Notes: generated from the letters alone by a model not told the origin. Counted from the first letter of the stretch, positions 1-12,065 are shown. The stretch is DNA of 64,000 nucleotides from Heterocephalus glaber (GCF_000247695.1 NW_004624782.1:12118094-12182093), one strand, 5' to 3'. Translations and numbers: made by a program.

Positions 1-287
1 TAAATAAGGGTTAAAATGATTAAAATGAATAATTGATAATTTGAAATAGGAAAAGGTCCAAAGGTGGAGGGGAAGTGGGAAGGGAAGGGGAAAGGAAAGA
101 AGGGAAAAGAAAAATATGAGAAAAGGAAAAACATGGAAGTCTTTGTAAACAGGGAAGGGAGGGCAGGGGAATGGGGAAAAATTAAGAACCAAGATACATC
201 ATGTAAAGGTACAAGATCCCAATGATGAATGTAACTGTACTGTATACCTAAAATGTACCAATCAACTTAATGGAAAAAAAAAAAAAA
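1..287 (+). mobile_element. L1 3' end with polypurine tract and poly(A)
   Basis: A G/A-rich tract (about 60-180) is followed by a 3' terminal segment (181-273) and A14 (274-287). The terminal segment has a clear relative in reverse orientation at 10118-10250, sharing CCCAATGATGAATGT, so this is a dispersed family. Polypurine tract, unique tail and poly(A) is the usual rodent L1 3' end. Confidence 0.7.
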
Positions 288-1139
288 GACCCATTTTGGA
301 TAATAACCTGCGCTGTTTTAAGATGCCAGGTCTGTAGTTGCCGGTTACAGGACAACTAGCAGATGGAGTCCTGGTTGGCAGCTGCAGCAAATGGATGCCC
401 AGAACCCTGGGCAGCTCAGCGAGGGGTGGGTGCTAAAGCTGCCTGAGGTATGACCTGCCATCCCAGAGCACAGAATCACAAGCCCTTCCGGGGCAGAGGA
501 TCTTCCAGGCAGAGAGCTTGCAGGTGAAGGTCACACACAATAAAGCATCTCAGGGCACTGAACTCCTCAGAGGCTTTCTCGGGGGAGACCAGCTGGGAGG
601 ACGCCCGAGCCTAAGGTCTGCAGAACAGGTGGCCTCTGGGCCGGGCTCCAAGCCTAGCACCATCCCCACATGCTCCAGTGACGGGCAAGCCACCCCCACA
701 CAACTTTTCATTAGCATGAGCATAAAGCCCCAGCGGCTGCAGGGCAGACCAGCCTCGGACCCTTCCTGTTAGGTCCATCTGAACTGGCAAAAGCTGCCTG
801 AAGGCTCAGGTCCCTGGAACTGGGTCCCTGCTGCATCCCCGTGGGGCTCTCCTTCCACTGGCACCTTCGGCAGAGTGGCCACCAGACCCAGCATGTATCA
901 GACACTGGCCACCAAGCCAGTCTCCACCAGAGCTCCCTGTGTCCGCCAGTCACGTCCCTCCCAGCACCCCAACCTGCCGGGCTCCTCTCTCCCAAGGCAT
1001 TCACTCACAACAGCAGCCCACTGCACCCCATAAAACACCAGTGTCCCTTACAGACTGTCCCACATCCTGGATGCTGTCCTGGTTTCCTACACACTTTCTC
1101 CAAACCAGGTCTCACCACGGCCTTAGGGGGGAGGTGCTA

Positions 1140-1195
1140 GCACCCTCACTTCCCTAAAGAGGACACTGAAGAGCTAAGGAACCTGCCCAGACTCC
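1140..1195 (+). repeat. MIR-like fragment
   Basis: Resembles the MIR core around GAGGACACTGAAG and AACCTGCCCAG; short and diverged. Confidence 0.35.
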
Positions 1196-1652
1196 GGTCC
1201 CTCTGCTGGGAAGGGGCTGGGACTCACCAGATGGGTTGGTTCCCGAGCTCCTGCCCTACGCCCTGAGTCAAAGATGCCAATGGGATCGTGAGCAGGGGTA
1301 GTGCCAGAGACCTGGCACAAGACAGCACTTTGGGGACACCAAGCCAAGATGCACGAAGCCCATATGCTGGCGCCCTCCCTTCCACTCCGCACTCCCTTTA
1401 GGGGTAACGAGTCAGGGAACCTCACCCAGCAGTGCTCATGCACCGGTGAGGGGGAGCGGTACAAGCTCTTGCGGGCTCAGGGGCAAAGTGAGGAATCCTC
1501 TCTGCCTCCGCAGCTCCCACCTTCTCGCAGCAAGTCAGTTGGTTGTTCTCCCTTCCTGCGGCACCGTGTGATATCGGTGCCTTCACAGCACTCAGCACGC
1601 GGCCCCCGGCCTCTGCCATGCCATGCCAGCCGCAGGCATGCTCATTCACAGT

Positions 1653-1677
1653 GGGGCTGGGGTGGGGTGGGGTGGGT
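1653..1677 (+). other. G-quadruplex-type G tracts
   Basis: Four consecutive runs of four G and one of three, separated by one or two bases. On the minus (GTF3C1 sense) strand this is a C-rich run. Confidence 0.5.
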
Positions 1678-1854
1678 AATCGTGGGCTCCTTGACTTCCT
1701 GTTTCTATGGCTGCAGAAACGACCAGTGAAACGGAATGGCAGGCAACATCCCCCACCTCACAGGGCGAATGTGAAGATGACAGAGGTGACACCTGCTCAG
1801 AGCCCTGCTGCATCCAGGCACCACGCCACAGTGTTATGCGAGTTAACCCGTAAA

Positions 1855-1950
1855 TCTCAGTCCTGAGGCGGGCAGGTCTGTGAGCTCCACTTCACAGACA
1901 GGAAGCCAAGGCACAGGCAGTTAAGTGATAGAGCAGCACACCTACTGGCG
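1855..1950 (+). repeat. MIR-like fragment
   Basis: Pattern CACTTCACAGACAGGAAG ... GGCAGTTAAGTG follows the MIR core. Confidence 0.4.
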
Positions 1951-2685
1951 CGACCAGTACCCCAGGACAGGTGGAGACGCTGCAGACGTTGGTGGGATTA
2001 ACTCTTGTCTCAGGCGATGCCCACAGCTGGCCTCTGCTCATGGTCGCCTGGCTTGCGGGGACTCGGGCTGGGCCATTGGGTGGATGGCAGGGAAGCCTGA
2101 GGGTGATCCCTGGGGACTGTGAGATGCTCCCCTTCATCAGCCCCAGGACTGACAGGGAGCGTGATGCCCAGAAGAGGGCACCATGGGCCGGACAGCCACA
2201 AGCTGCGGTGCTTGCAGAAGGCCTAGAGCACCACAGCCGGGGGGCGCTGGTGAGGCCTGAGGCCAGGGATGTGCGGCTCTCCAACCGCCCCACAGTGCAG
2301 AGCAGATTTCTCCATCGTGACTGCAGCTACACCATGCAGCCCAGTCACAAGGGAGACGCGCGCTGCTTCAGCTGCTTCATCTACTCAGGCAGTGTCTGCC
2401 TCCTTTCCCATAACAAGAAGCATTTCCCTTTCCCCACGCCATGAGAAGCACACCTTCACTCTGGGAAACCTAGGAGTAGAGGTGGCTCGACCCAGGGGTG
2501 CGGAATCTTCCTCTGCTGCTCCACAGCTGGCGCAGGCCCTGCTCTGAACCAGGACCAGGAACCTGCTGAGCCTTCAGGGCTCTGGGGCACCGCGGGAAAC
2601 CAGGCAGTGAGGACGGACGGGGCAGGCCGTGCCTCACTCCTCTCCCACCATTCTAGCGTTTAACCAGCTTCAGAACTGCAATTTC

Positions 2686-2760
2686 TAGGGGCTGGGGCTG
2701 TACCTCAGTGGTAGAGCACCTTCCTGGCATGCACAGGCCTCTTGCCCAGTGCTGCAAAGA
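2686..2760 (+). repeat. Old ID SINE
   Basis: GGGGCTGTACCTCAGTGGTAGAGC is an ID 5' half of the ancestral type; the 3' half is diverged. Confidence 0.6.
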
Positions 2761-2773
2761 AGAATTTTGGCTT

Positions 2774-2869
2774 TTATTATTATTATTATTATTGGGTACT
2801 GGGGATTGAACTTGGGACCCTGCACTTGCAAGGCAGGTGGCAGAACCACTGAGCTAAATCCCTGGCCCC
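2774..2869 (-). repeat. ID SINE with (TTA)n tail
   Basis: Reverse ID from GGTACTGGGGATTGAAC to CTAAATCCCTGGCCCC; its A-rich tail has become a seven-unit trinucleotide repeat. Confidence 0.85.
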
Positions 2870-3349
2870 TGGTTTTCATTATTGAAAGCCCTTCCATGTC
2901 TCCCCACCTTTTTAAGAAGCCTGTTCCACACTACAAGTTGGCTGATGTCAAAAGGAAAAGGGCAGGGGGGCCCCAGTAAGGACACCCACACCAGGGTGAG
3001 CGGGGGCTGCCTCCCCTTCGCGCAGCTGCCACCTGCAGTGCCCACCCTGGAGGGCCCAGTGACTGCCACAGGGCGTGCTCTGCAGGGACAAAAGGCCAGA
3101 GAAGCACGACCAGCCAGGGACGTGCACACGCCCAGCTAGCCAACGACCACACACGTTTGTGCACTTTGAAGATCTGGTGCACCAACGTCAGCAGCCCGCC
3201 ACAGAGGAATCCCTGACTGGAGATCCTTGGAGGCAGAACTCAGGCACTGGAAGGAGCCAGGAAGGAAGAGGATGAGCACCTGCTGAGCCAGGCCTCAGGG
3301 TGGCCATTTTCAGAAGTACTTTCCTTCGCTTTACTTTAAGAAAGAGGAT

Positions 3350-3465
3350 ACTAGCCCGGCACTGTCGCAGATGCCTGCCTGTAACCTCAGCTACTTGGGA
3401 GGCTGAAGCAGGAGGGTCACACATTAGAGGGCAGCCTGGGGAACTCAGTAAGACTGTCTCAAAAA
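3350..3465 (+). repeat. B1 SINE
   Basis: Diverged B1 without the internal duplication, ending in ACTGTCTCAAAAA. Confidence 0.75.
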
Positions 3466-3474
3466 GCAGTGTAG

Positions 3475-3560
3475 GGGCCAGGGATTTAGCTCAGTGGTGC
3501 CGGCACCTGCCTCACAAGCACAAGGTCCTGAGTCTAATCCCCGGTTCCAGAAGAACAAAA
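3475..3560 (+). repeat. ID SINE
   Basis: GGCCAGGGATTTAGCTCAG through CCCCGGTTCC, immediately after a B1. Confidence 0.85.
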
Positions 3561-3956
3561 CAAATCAGTGCAGTATTCTCCAGGCCCAATCATCAATCAA
3601 TCAATGACAGAAAGAAAAGAGAAGGAAATGGGAAGAAAAAGGAAGAGAAAAAGAAAAGAAAGGAAATAGGCCCAGCGGGGTCGGGTGATCTAAATGATAG
3701 CTCCCGTACCAGGCCACTTGGCATGGGGATTAAAAATGCGACAGGAAGGCTGGGACCAGGCAGTGAGAGGCAGAGGAGGAGTGACATGTGGTAGAACACT
3801 GACGAATGTGCAGGGGGGTTGGATCAGGCAGAAGGGGACAGCATAAGCAAAGTTACACAGGGGAAAAGAACAGGCACACTGCAGGGGAGGGGAGGGGCAG
3901 GGAAGAGGGGCGAATGAGGAGCAGGAGACACAGGAGATGCAGGCCTTGCTAGGGTG

Positions 3957-4036
3957 TTTTGTTTTGTTTTGTTTTGTTCTCTGGACCTTGTGCTTGCAAG
4001 GCAAGTGGCAGAACCACTGAGCTAAATCCCCGGCCT
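3957..4036 (-). repeat. Truncated ID SINE with (TTTTG)n tail
   Basis: Starts within the element at CTGGACCTTGTGCTTGC after a TTTTG array; the normal 3' end (GGTACC...) is missing. GGGTGTTTTG flanks both sides, so it still has a target duplication. Confidence 0.75.
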
Positions 4037-5364
4037 GGGTGTTTTGTTTTTATTGTGCAGGCATGATGTCTGAGACTGGGACTCGGTGCTATTTCTGTGG
4101 TGACTATGGAAGCGGCTTGGAGAGGAGGCGGCCCGCCAGGTAGTCCAAATCTGCAGGTGCTGTGCTCAGGGACCTCACCTGTGTACACTGCCTTTGGCCC
4201 AGGCACTTACCTACCTACTCCCTCTCCTCGTGAGTCTGGCCGGTCTCTGGTCATCATTTTCACTGTTCAAATGTTGTTGTTTTTATCTTAATTATTAATT
4301 GCGTTAATTTTCATTCTTTAAGCTAGTGTCCTTTATGACTTTGTTGCTTTTAACTTAAAAGAAATCTTGCTGATTTTTAACTGTTTTAATCGTTTCCCCT
4401 GCACACACCATTAATTTTCTAGGTTTTAAAAATTTCTGACAATCTTTTCCTTTTATGTTTATGTTCATCTTTTATCTTTTTTTCTGGTCTTCAGTTTTTC
4501 AAATTCCAGTTATTTGGTTTTCAAGCTCTTTTGAGCCCTTATATTTATTTTACTGCATTTTAGTCATTCTCAGTATGGCTCATTTCTCTTTTTTTATATG
4601 TTGTATACTTGAGTCCTATGAGAACTTTTTAAATGTCCCCTTTTGCCATTTTAATGATTGTAATTTAGTCTGCTGTATCCTGTTATGTTTCTTGGTTTAG
4701 ATTGTATTTTGTAACTTAAATTTTAATAGCTTCACTGAAATTTAATTCAGGTATCATACAATTCACCCATTTAGTGTGTACAAGTTAATGGCTTTTAAAT
4801 ATAGTCACGGGTCTATGCACCCAACAGCAGCTAATTTTAGACCATTCCCCTCACTGGAACCCTTTAGCGTCCCTCCCCTGCCCCTCACCCATCCATGCCC
4901 TAAGGGATTTATTTACTAATCCCTTCTTCTAGATTTGTCTATTCTGGGTTTTTCTCTCAGTGGAATCGAATAGCAGTGGCCTTTTCTGACTGGCTGCTCT
5001 TTCCCCGTGGGATAGTCCTGGCATCCGCGAGGGAAATCAGCTGACCACAGCAGCTTGGGGCGTCAGTTCCAGCCCACTGATCTAAGTCTATTCTTGTACC
5101 AGTACCACTTCCTGAGGACTGCTGCTTTGTAGTCAGTGTTGAAAGTGGAACTATTAATTCTTCTACTTTATTCTTCTTCAGGACTGTTTAAGCTTTCTGG
5201 ATCCCTTGCAATTTCTTATGAAATTTAGAATCAGCCTGCCAATTTCCACAAAGAAATCAGCTGGGAATCGGATATGAATGTTGCTGAATCAGATTAGTTT
5301 GGGGAGTCTTATCTATTGTCTTACTAATGTTACGCCTTTCAGTCCATGAGCATGAGATGTTTTT

Positions 5365-5484
5365 CCATTTACTTAGATCTTTTTTTCTTTTTTTTGGTAC
5401 TGGCGATTGAACTCTGGACCTTGTGCTTGCAAGGCAGGCGGAGGAACCACTGAGCTAAATCCCTGGCCCCATTTACTTAGATCT
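5365..5484 (-). repeat. ID SINE with 16-bp target duplication, inside L1
   Basis: CCATTTACTTAGATCT occurs at 5365-5380 and 5469-5484; between them lies a T-rich tail and a reverse ID ending CTAAATCCCTGGCC. Confidence 0.95.
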
Positions 5485-5487
5485 TAA

Positions 5488-5628
5488 ATGCACGCCTGTA
5501 ATCCCAGACTTGGGAGGGTTAGGCAAGAGGATCACCCTGAGTTCAGGGCCAGCCTGGACTACACAGTGAGTTCAGGGCCAGCCTGGACTACAAAGGGAGA
5601 GCCTGTCTCAATAAACAAAACAAAACAA
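5488..5628 (+). repeat. B1 SINE, 5'-truncated, inside L1
   Basis: Begins GCACGCCTGTAATCCCAGA and carries the duplicated GGGCCAGCCTGGACTACA unit, ending CCTGTCTCAATAAACAAAAC. Confidence 0.9.
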
Positions 5629-5763
5629 ATGTCTTCTGACAATGTTTTGAGATTTTCAGAGCATACATTTTGCATTCTTCTTGTTAAATTTATTTCTAAA
5701 TTATACTGATCTTGCGTCCTGGAGTCTTGTAATACTTGTTTATTTTTTAAGAGTCACTAGGCT

Positions 5764-5872
5764 CTAATCCAATCTACCTGGGAGGTAAGGAAAGAGGATC
5801 ACAAGTTCTGGGCCGGCCTGAGCACTTGCATGCATGTGGCCCTGGGTTCAATTCCTAGTACCACACACACAC
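5764..5872 (+). repeat. B1-dID type composite, deleted
   Basis: A B1 left part is joined directly to an ID 3' half (GCACTTGCATGCATGTGG ... GTTCAATTCCTAGTACC), followed by a short CA run. Confidence 0.6.
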
Positions 5873-7187
5873 ACAAAATTACAGGGCAATAGCTGTGGGG
5901 AGCATCTACATCATAAATGGGGGAGGACAGGTACCTCTACACCAGCCCCCCAGCGCTGGACTTGCTGCAACACTGAACCTGGAAAACCCACTCAAGGAGC
6001 ACCTCAGAGTCAGCCCCAGGCACCACATCTTACTCAGCTGCTTCCAACTGTGTGGGAAAGGACTGCCAAGTTCCTTCTTATAGTTCATCCTTTTCTTTCT
6101 CTCCACACAGATTTAATAAGCACAGGACGACGGGTAAATACTTGAAGAGAGTAATCCAAATTTGCAAAACAGCAGTTCAGGGTGACTGTTTTTATTAACA
6201 AGGTTATTTTGCTTTTTGTAAAACCGATCACTGCAGCCTTAGGTGCAGTGAAATATTTTTGTAAAATATGCTAAGCCCAAACTCTTTGTTTAAAGAATTT
6301 TAGAAACAATTTATATATACCCAGGCACACCTGTAAATTTACATGAAGTCATACATCATCTTTATTTATTATTTAAGTCCTTTGTTCCGCAATGCCTGAG
6401 GGAAGGTTTTATGTTAATTTTGCAAAAGGGAACAACAAAGCTCCCAGCAGAAAGAAAAAAAAAGAAAACCTGAAAACTGTGCATTTCTCCCTTGCCTCAC
6501 TCAACAAAAGTAACCAAAATGGCTTTTCATTAAATTAAACCCACTAAACATCCACTTAGCACCTACAGTCCCAGGAAGACTGAGCCGGCACTGAGAATGT
6601 AAAGTGTGAAGGGGGTGCGGCTGCCACCCTCAGGGAGCTCACGACCCCACAGTCAGGCGATAAATCGCTGAGGCACCAGGTGTCTTGAGCAGTGAGGGAG
6701 GACTGACTGTGTAAGTGCAGGCTCAAGACCCGGGCACAGGAGGCTGGGGGGAGACTGCGGGTGAAGACTGCTGGGGAACGAGGTGAACCTCTTGCAATCG
6801 AAACGGGCTCGGCATGCACACAGGCCCATGTGTGACAACTTAAATGCACTGTCATCACTGTGGGTGCCTGCAGAGAGACCTTAAGCCACCCCTGCTTGGG
6901 CTCTGAGTCCTGCCCTCCCAGCCCCGGCCTCAAGGTGCCAAAACCAGTCTCTGTGCAACCGGTCCTGTGATGGAGACACCTTCAAGGTCAGGCAGATGAC
7001 AGACAGGCCAGGAGAAGGCAGGCCTGGGTTAGGCAACAGCAGGCAGGGGATCATGGGTGAATGGCGAAGGGAGGCCCTGTCTGCGCAGCCAGCTGTCATT
7101 AAAGAAAAGCACTTCGATGTTGCCTAATTTTACTTTCAACACAGAAGTTGGAAGCCAGACTTCTTAGGTAAAAATTCCTGATTTTTT

Positions 7188-7328
7188 TTAGCCTGGCTTG
7201 GTGGCACACCCCAGCACTTGGGATGCTGAGGCAGGAGGACTGCTGGGAGTTCGAGGCCAACCTGGGCTACAGCGAGTTCAGGGCCAGCCTGAACTACAAA
7301 GGGAGACCCTACCTCAAAAAAAAAAAAA
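7188..7328 (+). repeat. B1 SINE
   Basis: Complete B1 with the internal duplication and A13 tail at 7316-7328. Confidence 0.92.
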
Positions 7329-7589
7329 TTACTGATTTTTAAATGCTACCAATGGTATTTAAATGCTATTCAATGGAAACAAACACTGTGAACCAAACAA
7401 AATGCAATGCAGATCTAGCCTACAGGGCACCAGCCTATGGCCCCTGCTCAGTGTGTGGGACTGCATAACCTTTGTTCCTTTTCTCCAGCCCCATCGTGAT
7501 TAAATGTGAGTTAATGGATAAAGATGCTTGTTAGTTTTGGGACACTAGATAAAAATCTGTAACAGACCTAAAGTCCCAAAGTAAACTAC

Positions 7590-8010
7590 TCAACTCGTTT
7601 GCCCGGAACTGATGTTCCGGGCACCACAATTTTTAGAACAAGCTGCAAATGTCTGCTGACCATCAATATGTGACAGTCAACCACTAACCTTTATCCCCTT
7701 TTCTTTAATTCTATATGTTAACTTCCCCCTCAACCCCCTATAAAAACAGCCTCGGACTCTGAGCCAGCTGCCTCTCTAAGCTATTTTGCTTTGGGAGTGC
7801 CGTCTGGCCAGACTAATAAAGGTCTGTTTTATTTTCCAACTTGTCCGGTGTGTTCCTTCCCGGGTGTTCTTCGCTGCAGTCAGCTCCTTCGAGCGTTTGG
7901 TAAGGCTCTTGGTCTTACATTCTGAAGGTACCGCTGGGATTCCTGGGTGTGCTTCACTATAGTCAGCTCCTCAGAGCGTTTGGTAAGGCCCTCGGTCTTT
8001 CAAATGGAAT
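7590..8010 (+). mobile_element. Putative solo LTR (class I-like ERV)
   Basis: TATAAAAA at 7739-7746 and AATAAA at 7815-7820 are spaced like the U3/R signals of a gammaretrovirus-like LTR, followed by a pyrimidine-rich U5-like segment. A unit containing GAGCGTTTGGTAAGG is tandemly duplicated (7891 and 7974, period 83 bp). No retroviral gene is attached; outer limits are uncertain. Confidence 0.6.
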
Positions 8011-8044
8011 CCTTTCAGACCTGGAACACAGGTGCTACTGGTAT

Positions 8045-8150
8045 CACTTCCACTCAGGTAAGGCAACTGAGGCATAGGTAGGTTAGGGAACTTGCTTAAG
8101 GCCACCAGTCAGAAAGTGACACAAGAATCTATCCCAGGGCTGTCTTACTT
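8045..8150 (+). repeat. MIR fragment
   Basis: GGCAACTGAGGCATAGGTAG ... AACTTGCTTAAGGCC fits the MIR core. Confidence 0.65.
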
Positions 8151-8232
8151 CAAAGTTCATTCGGTCTCTGTGAGTTTCAATTTTGAGTAACTTCCAGCCT
8201 GGGGAAGCCTCCTTCCATGACTGCCTGCCCAG

Positions 8233-8356
8233 CTGCTCTTGATTTTATTTTATTTATTTTATTTTTTTGGTACCGGGGATCAAACTTGGGTTCTTGCGCT
8301 TGCGCAGCAGACGTCGAAACCACTGAGCTAAATCCCTGGCCCTGCTCTTGATTTTA
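8233..8356 (-). repeat. ID SINE with 15-bp target duplication
   Basis: CTGCTCTTGATTTTA at 8233-8247 and 8342-8356 flanks a reverse ID of the GCGCAGCAG subtype. Confidence 0.95.
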
Positions 8357-10042
8357 AAGATAAAATTACTTCACTTTGTTTATTTTTAATGCCTTTCTTC
8401 CAACAGGTCAGGAAACAAAAATCATTAACAGATCCATAAGCCATGAGTATTTTAAGTATGCAGATCATCAGCCTCCCAGGTCAGACACCAAACCATTCCC
8501 AACAGTTCAGCCCCTGGGATGCCTCTCGGTCTGAAAACATTTTCTTCCTCACCACAGGACCCAGCAACCCTTTCTCATCTCCTTTCTACTGAAAAAGACC
8601 AACACTGCCTACTCCAATCTCACGCTTATTCAGCAATGAACAGTGTGTTAAGAACTAGGGACTGGAGGATGAGGCTGCACGAGAGGACTTCTCTCCCAGC
8701 TGCTGGCTTCTTGGCCTACTTGCCTGTGGTCTCGTGACTGTGTTACCAGCTGCTACACGAGGCTTTTACAGATTCCAGGGTCCCATGAACTAAGCTAGGA
8801 AACAGAGGAGAAGCAGGGGTCCGCCAGGCTGGCGGCTGGTATTTTCTCAATAAGCCTGGCTGCCCACCTTCTGTCCGGACAAAGCTGAGGCCCGGGGACG
8901 CTGCAGGTCCACCCTCCCTCAGCGTGTGTTCTACTAAGGTGTGCTATTAATGAATCCTGTCTCCTTGGGTTGCCTGCTGTGCCATAAAATCAAGTACACA
9001 GGACCTAAGCATTTCTTTCTTGTATACCTTTTCGTTTTTTTTGAAGTTAGTTCATTTTTTCTCATTTGTTTGGTTTTCTATGTGTCTGCCACTAATTCAC
9101 GCTCAGGTTCTTGGCCAGACATGCAACTGTCCTGAGGTCTGCTTGCACATACTGAGCCTCTGTCGCTGGCGTGGACTTCCATCCTCCCGGGACCTCCTCT
9201 CCTGTGTCTATCCAGGCTGCTGCTCCGATTCTGCCTTCCTGCCACTTGGGTCACCACATCCACAGCGCTTTCCTTTGCCTTCCCTGCATCCTTGACCACG
9301 TATTTTCCTGTTTTAGTTTTTCTGTTAACAAGAGCTTCCTAAAAGGAAGTAGGAGATGACTTGCGTATGGAAGTATACGGTTGTCCTTGTTCTCATTCCT
9401 CACTGAGGCTGAATAAAGGATTCCACATTGAAGGTCCACTTCCTTCAGAATTTTGACAGCTTTGTTTTCATGTCAGCTTTAGTCACTGTAGGTCCACTGT
9501 CTGCTCTCCTCGAGTCTCTTTGTCCTCAGATTTCTGAAGTCTCAGGCTGCTGGATTTTAATGTGGATTTATGTTCATTATGCTAGACACCTGACAGGCCC
9601 TTTGATCTGGAAGCTTAATGTCCTTCAGATCTGGGAAAACTCCTCAGACCATTTCTGATAATCTCCTCTCCAACCTCCTGCTCTTGCTCAGGTTTCTAAG
9701 TTCTCATCTTACCCCACGTTGCCCATGGTTTGACAAAGTGTTCCCCAAAGGCCTACATTTAAAGGCTTGGTCACTGGCCTGTGGTGCTCTTGGGAGATGC
9801 TGGAGGCTTAGGCGGCAGGGCCTCGTGGGAGGAAGTTAAACCACTGAGCACGTGTCCTTGAAGGGGATACTGTGTCCCCAGTCACATCTGCTTTGCTTCC
9901 TGGCTGCCATGAAGTGAGCAGCCAGCTTCAGCCACAAGTGCCCACCATGTCTTTCGGCTCACCACAGGAATAAGCCTTAGAGACACCATGGACTGAAACC
10001 TCCACAACTGTGAGCTGACATAAACTTTTCCTATTTATTTTT

Positions 10043-10117
10043 TGGTACCAGGGATTAAACTCAGAACCTTGCGCCTGCAAGGCAGGCACGGCACCACTGA
10101 GCTAAATCCCTGGCCCT
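10043..10117 (-). repeat. ID SINE inside MaLR LTR
   Basis: GGTACCAGGGATTAAACTCAG to CTAAATCCCTGGCCC. Confidence 0.9.
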
Positions 10118-10250
10118 TATTCATTTATTTACTCAAGTTAATTTTATTGGTACACTTTATATATACATAATGGTCACATTCATCATTGGGAATTTGTACC
10201 TGTACATAATATATCTGAGTTCTTTTTTCCCCTAACCCCCTCCCAATATT
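10118..10250 (-). mobile_element. L1 3' end
   Basis: Reverse complement of the segment at 181-273: terminal block with CATTCATCATTGGGAATTTG and a short G/A-rich (here C/T) stub. Confidence 0.65.
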
Positions 10251-10257
10251 TCTTATT

Positions 10258-10341
10258 TATTTATTTTTGGTACTGGGAGTCAAACTCAGGGCCTCATACT
10301 TGCCAGGCAGGCAGTGCCACCTAGCTACATCCCCAGCCCCC
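10258..10341 (-). repeat. ID SINE, diverged
   Basis: GGTACTGGGAGTCAAACTCAG to CTACATCCCCAGCCCC. Confidence 0.85.
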
Positions 10342-11002
10342 AACCCTTCCTTTTAAAAAGCTGATTAGCTTAGGTATTTTGTTACAGTCATGGAAAGCTG
10401 ACCAACATACTCCAGAAGCCCTATAATGTTGGACCTTTTAAGCTCACTTATTTTCAACCTGGCACTCTCATTTTCCATCTCTTGAGGTTTTGTTCTTTCT
10501 GGGGGGATATTTTTCAACTCTCTTTTACTATCTCTCCTTCCATTAGATTGTCAATTGCAATAGTTATATTTCTTTTATTTCCAGGGACTATTCTTATATT
10601 TTCTGCATGTTTCTTCTTCATAGCTTCCTGCTCCAGTTTCATGGACACAAATCTTCTCTTTTCTGAGGATTATTTTAAGCTTTCTTTTACTCCCTGCTGT
10701 GTTTGTTTCCTGTTTGTTTGCTTCTGTTAACATGTTTTTCCTCAGGTAATTGGAGAAAGATTAAGAGTGGAAGAGAGGAAGTTGCCATCATTTGGTCTCC
10801 AGTTAAGGTGGGCTAGCAGGGGTCACTATTTTCTTGGGAAATCTCCAAATTTCACCATCTGGAGGATCTCTCTCTCGGACTTGTTAGTTTCTCCAGAAGA
10901 AAAGCCTCCAGACCCTGGCCTGGGAACTATAAATCTGGCTGTCAGTGTTCTCGAAACCAAATAGCTTGGGGAGCCCACATTTGCGTTCAGACAGCTCCTA
11001 GA

Positions 11003-11068
11003 GGGACTAGAGGTGGAGCTCAGTGCAGAACCCTTGTCTAGCGTGCATGGGGCTCTGGGTTCTGCCTA
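11003..11068 (+). repeat. ID-related fragment
   Basis: GGTGGAGCTCAGTGCAGAACC ... CTCTGGGTTCTGCC keeps ID spacing but is heavily mutated. Confidence 0.5.
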
Positions 11069-11924
11069 GGCCCCCTGGACTCTAAGCCAGAACACGTGAG
11101 AATTCTCGCCCTAAGTCAGTCTCCTTGGCCCTTGCCTCTGGAATCTGACTGCATAAGTAGCAAAGGTCTAAACTAGTAGAGGATGAACATCGTCAAATGA
11201 TAAAATAAACCGAGACAGCCAAACCAGGGAGGGCAAGTGTAGGGACTCGCGCCGATGGAGATGCTGCCCACTGTCTGTGCCCAACCTCGCCCCCAGCTCG
11301 CTCTCCCATCTGAGTTTAGAAATCCTGGCACAGCCCTCCTGCAGTAACTCAGATCCCTGTCTCTGCGGGAAAGGTCTCCTTACCTGGCTGTGCAGTGGAA
11401 GGAGGGAGCAGGTGTTCATGTGCTATTCACAGACTCAACAGAGCTCGTCTCCAGCCTCACCCACACTCATGCTTTCAAAGGTATCTGCAAGCTCCAATTT
11501 CCCAGTTTACCTCAAGTTCTGAGGTGTCAGTTCATGCCTATTGCTCCTCATAGCCATTTCTTTAGCTTTCCCGCCCTGCTCAGCCTGTTGCCGTTTGTCT
11601 ATCTACCTTGAGTGCCAGCTGACAGCTCCCCAAGCCACTTCCTAACTGGTTCTCTTTGTATTTGTGGGCTTCTTTTATAATCCTTATCATCATTATGTAG
11701 CATTTGAGCAGAGTGCAGATGAACACATCCATTCTGACTGTTGTATTTTATTGAAGCTCTGATTCCCAGCTTTTAAAATGATTCTGGTTAATCAGAAGAG
11801 GTAAACAACATGGGGCAAATATCAGGAATGCGGGAAAAAGGACTAGGTAAAGTTTTTAAAGTTTTATGGTCTATTCTCCTTAGTTTAAGTTTCTCAGAAG
11901 GTTCAAGCCCTATATCTATCTATG

Positions 11925-12065
11925 GTGCAGCAGTTGCTTAACCTTACGTAAGTTACGTAGCATCTCCTCACTTTAAGTTTCTTACACATACAAGCGACAA
12001 TGCTCCCTACTTTGCAGGGCTGCATGAGATCACGCAGCACAGAGGAGGCACAGGTGTATGCTGCT
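11925..12065 (+). repeat. MIR
   Basis: TTGCTTAACCTTACGTAAG, then a TTTAAGTTTC block and CAGGGCTGCATGAGAT, in MIR order. Confidence 0.6.

Larger units (their letters stand above)
4724..5712 (-). mobile_element. Old L1 fragment, interrupted by two SINEs
   Basis: 4731-5010 matches the complement of an old L1 3' UTR (CAATTCACCCATTTAG, TTTGTCTATTCTGG). 5080-5380 and 5631-5712 match the complement of L1 ORF2 (CTTGTACCAGTACCAC, CAGCTGGGAATCGG). An ID and a B1 sit inside. No intact ORF. Confidence 0.75.
9715..10410 (+). mobile_element. MaLR-type LTR, interrupted by ID and L1 pieces
   Basis: Left part runs from GTTTGACAAAGTGTTCCCC to CCACAACTGTGAGCTGACATAAAC; the right end resumes at about 10355 with GGTATTTTGTTACAGTCATGG. 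The 10043-10341 insert consists of ID, L1 3' end and ID. Confidence 0.65.

Noticed and set aside
1301..1729. 142-codon plus-strand open frame
   Set aside because: Antisense to GTF3C1 intron 6, low-complexity ending, no homology recognised.
4260..4720. A+T-rich block as an L1 continuation
   Set aside because: Position would allow it, but I could not match any phrase to L1 with confidence, so I left it unassigned.
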